Positions 43,833-50,942 of a stretch of DNA of 64,000 nucleotides are shown here, piece after piece; position 1 is the stretch's first letter, and each line of letters opens with the position of its first letter. The notes beneath the pieces were generated by a model that worked only from the letters and a program-made list of their open reading frames with translations, searched no databases and was not told the DNA's origin. Where the stretch lies: positions 481,845 to 545,844 of the forward strand of contig JACKFF010000002.1 of the NCBI GenBank assembly GCA_020632595.1. Reading direction: 5' to 3'. The DNA comes from Nitrospiraceae bacterium. Its GTDB lineage: Bacteria > Nitrospirota > Nitrospiria > Nitrospirales > UBA8639. A program made the position numbers and the translations under genes.

Positions 43833-45146
43833 ATGAATGTGTTGATTCCACGCTCAACGAGGGAAAGATTGACCGGACTGGTGCTTGCGCTGAGTTTGAG
43901 TCAACCCGTTGCTGGCTGGGCAGGTGACGAGGGTTTGCCGAAAATTGATACGGGCGATACGGCCTGGCTCTTAATGTCTTCGGCGCTGGTGTTGTGTATG
44001 ACGCTTCCCGGTCTGGCCTTATTCTATGGCGGGCTGGTTCGCAAAAAAAATGTGCTCGGAACCATCATGCATACGATGGTGATTCTGTGTGTCATTAGCC
44101 TGGTTTGGGTGTTGGGCGGATACAGTTTAGCCTTCGGTCCTGATGTGGGAGGGGTCATTGGCAGCCTGGCATGGGTGGGTCTGAATGATGTGGGATTGGA
44201 GCCGAGTCCGCAGTATGCGTCCACCGTGCCTCATCAGGTCTTTATGTTCTTCCAGCTCATGTTTGCCGCCATCACCGTCGCCCTGATTACCGGCAGTGTG
44301 GCCGAACGGATGAAATTTAAAGCCTTACTCATGTTTGCCGTCTTATGGTCCCTTCTGATCTATACCCCGTTGGCGCATTGGGTGTGGGGTGGCGGGTGGT
44401 TGGCCAAGTTCGGCGCTTTGGATTTTGCCGGTGGTGCGGTCGTGCATATCTCTTCCGGGTTCGGCGCTTTGGTCTGTGCCGTGATGCTTGGGAAGCGCAA
44501 AGGGTTTGGTGCAGAGCCGATGCCTCCACATGATTTGCCGATGACCGTCCTGGGTGCGGGACTGCTCTGGTTCGGGTGGTTCGGCTTTAACGCAGGAAGT
44601 GCGCTTGGAGCCAATGGCGTGGCTGCCGCCGCGTTTCTTGCCACTCATACGGCCGCCTCGGCCGGGGGAATTAGTTGGATGGTGGCCGAATGGGTCCATA
44701 GGGGAAAACCAACCGTGTTAGGAGTCGCCAGCGGAGTGGTCGCGGGTTTGGCTACAGTGACCCCGGCCGCAGGATTTATCGGGCCGATGTCGGCCCTCCT
44801 GATTGGTCTGGTTGCCGGCACCGTGTGTTATATCGCGGTCGTGTGGAAAATGCGGCTCGGCTATGATGATTCGCTTGATGTCGTGGGCATTCATGGTGTC
44901 GGCGGCTTTATGGGCATACTCGCGACAGGATTATTTGCCTCCATCGGGGCCCAGGGTTTCTTTTTCGGACATCCCGAACAGTTTGGTATACAAGTCGTAT
45001 TGGCTTTGGTAACCTTGGCGTTCTCTGTCATCGGGACCTATCTCATTCTTAAAATCGTGGATGTGACAGTGGGGCTGAGAGTCTCCGCCCAGGATGAGGA
45101 AATGGGGTTGGATCTCAGTCAACACAACGAACGGGCTTATTCCTGA
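43833..45146 (+). CDS. amt: Ammonium transporter (Amt), second copy
   Basis: The 437-residue paralogue of the first Amt has the same organisation: N-terminal signal-like helix (ending near AGWAGDEG), DTAWLLMSSALVL, pore His in VVHISSGFGALV and VGIHGVGGFMG, and C-terminal LSQHNERAYS. ATG 43833 follows GAGGAGGG. Amt-PII-Amt layout suggests local duplication around glnB, with divergence of external loops. Confidence 0.96.
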   Translation: MNVLIPRSTRERLTGLVLALSLSQPVAGWAGDEGLPKIDTGDTAWLLMSSALVLCMTLPGLALFYGGLVRKKNVLGTIMHTMVILCVISLVWVLGGYSLAFGPDVGGVIGSLAWVGLNDVGLEPSPQYASTVPHQVFMFFQLMFAAITVALITGSVAERMKFKALLMFAVLWSLLIYTPLAHWVWGGGWLAKFGALDFAGGAVVHISSGFGALVCAVMLGKRKGFGAEPMPPHDLPMTVLGAGLLWFGWFGFNAGSALGANGVAAAAFLATHTAASAGGISWMVAEWVHRGKPTVLGVASGVVAGLATVTPAAGFIGPMSALLIGLVAGTVCYIAVVWKMRLGYDDSLDVVGIHGVGGFMGILATGLFASIGAQGFFFGHPEQFGIQVVLALVTLAFSVIGTYLILKIVDVTVGLRVSAQDEEMGLDLSQHNERAYS

Positions 45147-45288
45147 CATGGAGGTGTGTAAGCCAGCCTGATAGGGTGGAACCGGTGTTGGCCTCCGGTC
45201 CAGGTCGAATGCGTGCATGGTAACAGTTTAGGCGATGAGGGGGGTTTTTTACTTTTATAAACAGTTGTGCCGGCGAAGGAGGTATTGA

Positions 45289-46698
45289 ATGACCGCGAAA
45301 GAAGTGTTGGATTTTGCGAAGAAGAACAAGGTGGAGATGGTCGACGTGAAGTTTGTTGACCTCATGGGAACCTGGCAACATTTTTCGATCCCGACCTCAG
45401 AGTTGACGTTGGATCTTTTTAAGGAAGGCTCTGGATTTGATGGATCGTCTATTCGGGGCTGGCGCATGATCCAAAATAGCGACATGTTGGTCGTGCCCGA
45501 CCCGAATACCGCCTGCATGGATCCATTTATGGAAATACCAACGTTGAGCCTGATTGCCGACGTGCAAGATCCGATTACCCGGACCATCTACGAGCGGGAT
45601 CCGCGTGGGGTGGCGCTTCGAGCGGAACAATATCTCAAGAGCACGAAAATCGGAGATATATCCTATTGGGGCCCTGAAGCCGAATTTTTTATTTTTGACC
45701 ATGTGTCGTTTGATCAAAACAGTCACTCTAGTTACTACTTCGTTGATTCAGAAGAAGGCATCTGGAATTCGGGGAAAGACGGAGTCAACCTCGGGTCCCG
45801 CCCGCGCCATAAGGAAGGCTATTTTCCCGTGGCTCCGGTCGACTCGCAACAGGATATCCGGTCGGAAATGTGCCGGGAGATGGAAAAAGTCGGAATCAAG
45901 GTGGAGAAGCATCATCATGAAGTGGCCACAGCGGGCCAAGCCGAAATCGACCTTCGATTCGATACCCTGGTCAAGATGGCCGATCAAATGATGATGTACA
46001 AATATATTGTGCGCAATGTCGCGCGCCGGCATAACAAAACCGTGACCTTCATGCCCAAGCCGCTCTATGGGGATAATGGCACCGGAATGCATACGCATCA
46101 GAGCATTTGGAAAGACGGGAAGCCGCTGTTTGCCGGGAAGGAATATGCGGGCGTCTCACAGATGTGCTTGTATTATATCGGCGGGATTCTCAAGCATGGT
46201 CCGGCCCTGGCCGCGCTCACCAATCCGATTACGAATTCGTACAAACGCCTGACACCGGGCTTTGAAGCACCGGTGTTGCTCGCCTATTCCAGCCGGAACC
46301 GCTCGGCGGGCATCCGGATTCCCATGTATTCTCCGAGTCCCAAGGCCAAGCGCATTGAGGTTCGATTCCCTGATCCCTCCTGCAACATGTATTTGGCCTT
46401 CAGTGCCATGCTGATGGCCGGATTGGACGGGATACAAAATAAAATCCATCCAGGGGAAGCCATGGATAAAAATCTCTATGATTTAGAGCCGGAGGAGTTA
46501 GGGAATATTCCTTCATTGCCTTCGAGTCTGGAACAGGCCTTAAAGGCGCTTGAGGATGATCATGAATTTCTCTTGAAAGGCGGAGTATTTTCCGAGGACC
46601 TGCTTGAAGCCTGGATTGCCTATAAACGGTCCAATGAAATCGATGCCATTCGAGTCAGACCACACCCCTATGAATACTTCATGTACTATGATGTGTAA
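45289..46698 (+). CDS. glnA: Glutamine synthetase type I
   Basis: The 469-residue dodecameric enzyme makes glutamine from glutamate, ammonium and ATP. EGSGFDGSSIRGW, GPEAEFFIFD, the ATP-binding FMPKPLYGDNGTGMHTHQS and RSAGIRIP are conserved. The adenylylation site NLYDLEPEE with Tyr is retained, so activity could be controlled by the split GlnE halves next door. AAGGAGG precedes the ATG. It is convergent with the ACT-GlnE gene. Confidence 0.98.
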   Translation: MTAKEVLDFAKKNKVEMVDVKFVDLMGTWQHFSIPTSELTLDLFKEGSGFDGSSIRGWRMIQNSDMLVVPDPNTACMDPFMEIPTLSLIADVQDPITRTIYERDPRGVALRAEQYLKSTKIGDISYWGPEAEFFIFDHVSFDQNSHSSYYFVDSEEGIWNSGKDGVNLGSRPRHKEGYFPVAPVDSQQDIRSEMCREMEKVGIKVEKHHHEVATAGQAEIDLRFDTLVKMADQMMMYKYIVRNVARRHNKTVTFMPKPLYGDNGTGMHTHQSIWKDGKPLFAGKEYAGVSQMCLYYIGGILKHGPALAALTNPITNSYKRLTPGFEAPVLLAYSSRNRSAGIRIPMYSPSPKAKRIEVRFPDPSCNMYLAFSAMLMAGLDGIQNKIHPGEAMDKNLYDLEPEELGNIPSLPSSLEQALKALEDDHEFLLKGGVFSEDLLEAWIAYKRSNEIDAIRVRPHPYEYFMYYDV

Positions 46699-46750
46699 CC
46701 GTTGAATGTGAACCTTTCCGCCTGTCTGCGGAAACGGTTGGTGGGGTTCC

Positions 46751-46807
46751 TAACGCCCGGGTATTCAATGAAGGGATGAGGTCATCCCTTCTGGTGCCCG
46801 GGCGTTA
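46751..46807. terminator. Nested hairpin between convergent glnA and GlnE-like gene
   Basis: An outer 11-bp perfect stem TAACGCCCGGG / CCCGGGCGTTA (46751-46761 and 46797-46807) encloses an inner 9-bp stem AAGGGATGA / TCATCCCTT (46771-46779 and 46782-46790). There is no T-run. The TAA stop of the minus-strand gene (46805-46807) is part of the outer stem. Confidence 0.6.
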
Positions 46808-49051
46808 GCGTTTGGGAAACCGTCGAAGAAATTGTTCGTGAATTTTCCTCATCCTGGAGTGGATCGCATGCTCCAGATCGTCGGCCCCCTGAAGCCAGTT
46901 GGTGGTGTGCATCCCGAGCCGGCGAGCGAGAAAAACCATTTCATCAGAACCGGATGGGGGCAGGACAAGGTCCTGGGCATGGCCACGGACAATTCTGAGT
47001 CCATCAATGAGTTGTCGAAAATACAGATAATGGTCTTTGAGCTGGGCCCCTTCCTCGAGACTGAATAAACCTTCCCCGCTCAGGTGATCAATGGCTTCGA
47101 GCGTATTGGGCGTGCGAATGGAGGGGAGGTCGTGCCCGTGCATGAGTTGAAGATATTGCACGGTATACTCCACATCAAGGAGGCCTCCCGCTCCGTATTT
47201 CACATGCGTGGTCCCCGGCCGGACCAATTCCTTAATCTGCCGTTCACGAAGGTGGAGGGCGGTCTGCAAATCCCATGGGTCGGGGGCATAGACAAATTGG
47301 TCACGATGCTGCTCCACGGCTTTACCGACCGCCCGATTGCCGGCAAGAAACCGGAGCTTGATAAGGGCCTGTCGTTCAAAGGGGGCGGCCCCGCCCTCTG
47401 AAGTATAATACCGCTGAATTTCTTCAAGGGAATTGGCGAGGAGCCCTTTTTCTCCATGCGGCCGAAGCCGGGTATCCAGGTGAAAAATGCCTTCCTGTTT
47501 GGCTTCAATCCATTGGAGAAATTCCTGCGCCCAGCGCTCAAAATAATCCGGGGAGACCCGCGCGGCTTGCCCGCGCGGTGGTTTGCCCGGCATGTGATAG
47601 ACGAACAGAATCTCGATATCGGAGGCATATCCTAATTCGCCCCCTCCAAGTTTGCCTAAACCAAAGATCGCCATTGACGGCGGAGCGGTGAGGGAGGCTT
47701 TTGGATTGATCGCCTGTTGAGAATGCACAAGGGCCTGATTGAGAATGACATCAGCCAGATTGGTCAGGGCTTGGGAAAACTGCGGGAGTGGACTATTTTC
47801 CAGGAGATGACGCATGTCGATGCGAAACAGTTCTTCATCTTTCCATTGATTTAAACGCTGCTTTTTGTCGGCGGGAGTTTTGGCTTTGAGCAATAACGGC
47901 TCGATGGCCTTGTTGAGGATCGCTTTTGACCGGATCAGGGGACCTTTTTGGTACTGATTCATCATGGGCAACAAGTTGTTATGCTGCCGGCGAAGTAAGT
48001 CCTCCCACAGGTAATCACTGCTGCCAAAGAGTTGCGCCAGCCGTTCCAGGGTGGAGGCCTGGCTCAGCTTGGTGAGATGCGACGGGGTATTCGCCTGCTC
48101 TAACCACTGATCCAGGAATTGATCAAAGTGGTCGAGCGCTTTCCCCGGGTCCGGTGCCCACCTCAGGTAATGGGTGAATTCTTTCAGTAAGGTGGCCGCC
48201 GTTCGCAGTTCCTGTTGTTCGGCTTTTCCCTGAATTTTTTCACCTTGTCGCCCGCGGACGTAGAGACGGTTGCGGACGCGATGCTTGGCGACTTCAATCT
48301 TGGCTTTCACAATATAGATGCCGCGCATGGCCAGGGCATTGGCAAAGGTGTATAAAAACGCCGGCGTATCGGTTGAGCTGATATCCAGGATGGTTTCATG
48401 ACTGCCGCGGGGGTTGGAAAAGCTGATGTGCACCGGATGGACCATCTCCGTTGGCTTCTGCCTCATGTTCTCTAAATTCTCAATAAGCCGGCGATTGACC
48501 TGGCGACGGGCCTGCCGGATCTGATTCTTTTGAAGAAGGATGAGGAGGGCCGTCACCATCTCCTGAAGCTCTCGCTGTTCGGGTTCCTCGAATTTCAAGC
48601 CTTCAAGCGCCTGCACGTGAAAGACATCCACCACAATTTTTCGGGTCAACCCTCGAGTCCCGTGTGACGATCCACCCATGGGCAGGTGTCCCGGGGAGGC
48701 TTTTGTGGAAAGGGAAGTGGGGGACGTGGTCTCCAGCGAGGTGAAAATCGTGGCCTCGCGAATGTCCAATCCAAAAGACGACAAGACGCCACAGAACATG
48801 GCAAATTCTGAAAAATAGTCGTACCCCACCAGGGTCAGTTGATATTGCCGGGTGGGGAGAGTCCGGATCGAAATAGCACAGGGGCGCTCAAACGTGAGCC
48901 GGTTTGCCAGAGCTAAATGTTCCAGAATAGCGGCGGCAGGGAAGCTGTCAAAATAATCCGGGTCCATCTGCCGGACAAAATCTCTGATCAAGGCCGGACG
49001 AAGATCAGGACATTGGGTTTGATACGACTGGATCCGCTCGGCTTCGTTCAT
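46805..49051 (-). CDS. ACT-ACT-GlnE-like nucleotidyltransferase (C-terminal-half/adenylyltransferase type of GlnE)
   Basis: The 748-residue protein is half of a glutamine-synthetase adenylyltransferase fused to sensors. Residues ~55-170 and ~215-290 look like two ACT domains of GlnD type (QLTLVGYDYFSEFAMFCGVL; ILDISSTDTPAFLYTFANAL). From ~300 it follows the GlnE C-terminal half: helical lead-in, nucleotidyltransferase motif FGLGKLGGGELGYASDIEI with D-x-E instead of D-x-D, FHLDTRLRPHGEKG, and the helical domain YGAGGLLDVEYTVQYLQLMH. It may adenylylate GlnA in response to glutamine (inference). Its promoter appears to share a -35 hexamer with the divergent partner. Confidence 0.85.
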   Translation of the reverse strand: MNEAERIQSYQTQCPDLRPALIRDFVRQMDPDYFDSFPAAAILEHLALANRLTFERPCAISIRTLPTRQYQLTLVGYDYFSEFAMFCGVLSSFGLDIREATIFTSLETTSPTSLSTKASPGHLPMGGSSHGTRGLTRKIVVDVFHVQALEGLKFEEPEQRELQEMVTALLILLQKNQIRQARRQVNRRLIENLENMRQKPTEMVHPVHISFSNPRGSHETILDISSTDTPAFLYTFANALAMRGIYIVKAKIEVAKHRVRNRLYVRGRQGEKIQGKAEQQELRTAATLLKEFTHYLRWAPDPGKALDHFDQFLDQWLEQANTPSHLTKLSQASTLERLAQLFGSSDYLWEDLLRRQHNNLLPMMNQYQKGPLIRSKAILNKAIEPLLLKAKTPADKKQRLNQWKDEELFRIDMRHLLENSPLPQFSQALTNLADVILNQALVHSQQAINPKASLTAPPSMAIFGLGKLGGGELGYASDIEILFVYHMPGKPPRGQAARVSPDYFERWAQEFLQWIEAKQEGIFHLDTRLRPHGEKGLLANSLEEIQRYYTSEGGAAPFERQALIKLRFLAGNRAVGKAVEQHRDQFVYAPDPWDLQTALHLRERQIKELVRPGTTHVKYGAGGLLDVEYTVQYLQLMHGHDLPSIRTPNTLEAIDHLSGEGLFSLEEGAQLKDHYLYFRQLIDGLRIVRGHAQDLVLPPSGSDEMVFLARRLGMHTTNWLQGADDLEHAIHSRMRKIHEQFLRRFPKR

Positions 49052-49059
49052 GGTGCCCG

Positions 49060-49110
49060 AGTATACTGAAAAAATGTTGCATTGTAAGGTCTGCCGCGCT
49101 CCCGTATAAT
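49060..49110. promoter_or_regulatory. Back-to-back promoters sharing one -35 hexamer
   Basis: On the plus strand TTGTAA (49082-49087), 17-base spacer, TATAAT (49105-49110) point at the 544-residue gene. On the minus strand the same hexamer reads TTACAA, then a 16-base spacer and TATACT (49065-49060) point at the 748-residue gene. Expected transcription starts lie within a few bases of both start codons (ATG 49124 plus, ATG 49051 minus), so both mRNAs would be leaderless or nearly so. The minus -35 matches consensus weakly (3/6). Confidence 0.55.
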
Positions 49111-49123
49111 TTTCCCCTTGACG

Positions 49124-50758
49124 ATGAGCGCTTTCAAACCATACGCAGCTTCTGATGGTGATCCTCCCGCTGCTTCCCTTCCCGATCCGACCCCCTTACT
49201 GCTGGCTTCAGGACTTCCCTCCCAAGATGTAGCCCATATTCTTAAGGCCTATAGCCTTCAGGATTGGAAACGCGCCGACCAGAATCTGCAGGCCATGGCG
49301 GGGGAACCGGTCACTCGAAAGGCCCTGGCAAGCATCCTACCGGCGGTCTTAAACAGCGTGGGACGAACGGCCGACCCGGATCAGGCCATCAATGAATGGG
49401 AGCGGTATGTCGATTCGGGTATCCAACGGCTCCAACTGTTTCAGTATTTAGCGATGGTCCCGCATGTGGTTGAGGTGTTGGGAGCGGCGTTCGGGAATAG
49501 TCCGGCCATGGCGCAAACCTTTATTCGTGATCCGTTACTCGTGTATTGGATTGAAGATGACGGGGTCCTGCGACGGCGGATGACGCGGGCGGTTCTTGAG
49601 GCCAACGTGCAGGCTGCCCTCACTACGGTGACGAGTTTTGAGGCAAAATGTGAAGCGTTACGACGGCTGAAGCGGCGTGAAATGCTCCGGATCGGGATTC
49701 GGGACTTATTGGGCATCGCCACGCCGGTCGAAACCTATACGGTCTTATCGGATCTGGCCTCGGCCCTGATTCAGGCGGTCTATGAACTGGTGAACCGGGA
49801 GTTAACGCAGCGGTTTGGCGATTTTGGAGAGGGGCCCGCGACCGGGAAAAAGGGAGACGGTTTTTCCGTGCTGGCCATGGGGAAACTCGGAGGATGGGAG
49901 CTCAATTATAGCTCGGATGTCGATCTGATTTATGTGTACCATGCCCCCGAAGGAAAGACCAAAGCGGGGAAGGGACAAACCAGTATTACACGGGCACTGT
50001 ATTGTGAAACGCTGGCCAGAGAACTCACGGCGGTCTTAACGGCGCCTACAGCGGAAGGGGCCTTGTTTCGAGTCGATCTCCGTCTCCGTCCGGAAGGCAT
50101 GGTCGGGCCGCTGGCCTCGTCCCTTGAAGACGCGCTGCATTACTACGCGGGGCGCGGACGAACCTGGGAACGTCTGGCCTTTCTTAAAGCGAAGCCCATT
50201 GCCGGAAATCTTCGTGTGGGGCAGGCTTTAATCAAGGGGCTGACAAACTTTGTGTATGGGAATGCCAATGACGAAGGTCAGGTGTTTCCGGCCATTCACT
50301 CGCTGCGGTCACAAATTCTGACCAAGATGATTCGACGAGGGGAAGTCGACCGGCATGTCAAACTGGGTATCGGGGGCATTCGGGAAATCGAATTTATTGT
50401 GCAAGCCCTTCAATTGCGTTGGGGCCAGGCATATCCTGAAATCCGTGACCGGCAAACACTCAAAGCGCTGGTCAAGTTGACGCGTATTGAGAAATTGACG
50501 GCACAGGAGGCGAGCCTCCTGAAAAAGTCGTATGTGTTTTTGAGAAATCTCGAGCACAAACTTCAAATGGTCCATGAATTTCAAACGCATCTGCTCCCCA
50601 ATAAGACAGACGAAATTGCCAAATGTGCCGTCAGAATGGGTTACCTCAAAGGGGGAACCGTGGGGCAGGCCACGGAAACATTCCTGAACGACTATCGCCG
50701 ACATACCACCACGGTGCATCAATTATACGAACGCATCCTGTGTTCGTCATCGTCCTAG
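49124..50758 (+). CDS. GlnE-like nucleotidyltransferase (N-terminal-half/adenylyl-removase type of GlnE)
   Basis: The 544-residue protein corresponds to the first half of GlnE. A helical domain (about 20-230) precedes the nucleotidyltransferase core LAMGKLGGWELNYSSDVDLIYVY with an intact D-x-D, FRVDLRLRPEGMVG, and the helical signature LGIGGIREIEFIVQALQLRWG plus YVFLRNLEHKLQMVHEFQTH. Canonical GlnE (~950 residues) carries both halves in one chain; here the second half is a separate divergent gene. By position it should be the adenylyl-removing half. ATG 49124 is used; TTG 49118 is also possible. No Shine-Dalgarno is visible, in line with a leaderless mRNA. Confidence 0.88.
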   Translation: MSAFKPYAASDGDPPAASLPDPTPLLLASGLPSQDVAHILKAYSLQDWKRADQNLQAMAGEPVTRKALASILPAVLNSVGRTADPDQAINEWERYVDSGIQRLQLFQYLAMVPHVVEVLGAAFGNSPAMAQTFIRDPLLVYWIEDDGVLRRRMTRAVLEANVQAALTTVTSFEAKCEALRRLKRREMLRIGIRDLLGIATPVETYTVLSDLASALIQAVYELVNRELTQRFGDFGEGPATGKKGDGFSVLAMGKLGGWELNYSSDVDLIYVYHAPEGKTKAGKGQTSITRALYCETLARELTAVLTAPTAEGALFRVDLRLRPEGMVGPLASSLEDALHYYAGRGRTWERLAFLKAKPIAGNLRVGQALIKGLTNFVYGNANDEGQVFPAIHSLRSQILTKMIRRGEVDRHVKLGIGGIREIEFIVQALQLRWGQAYPEIRDRQTLKALVKLTRIEKLTAQEASLLKKSYVFLRNLEHKLQMVHEFQTHLLPNKTDEIAKCAVRMGYLKGGTVGQATETFLNDYRRHTTTVHQLYERILCSSSS

Positions 50759-50942
50759 CCGGTCGATGCTTTTTATCTCAATATAGAATTTTTTGCATTC
50801 CGTTTGACGGTCGCGTGACAGGGAAGAGCAAGAATATCGAATGGGATTCGGTTCGAAGGGGTTGAATTCCAGCGCGAGATTGTTATCTGTATAGTGCGAA
50901 ACAGATTCCGGCCGTATACATTCTTGATTGAGGGGGACGCCA

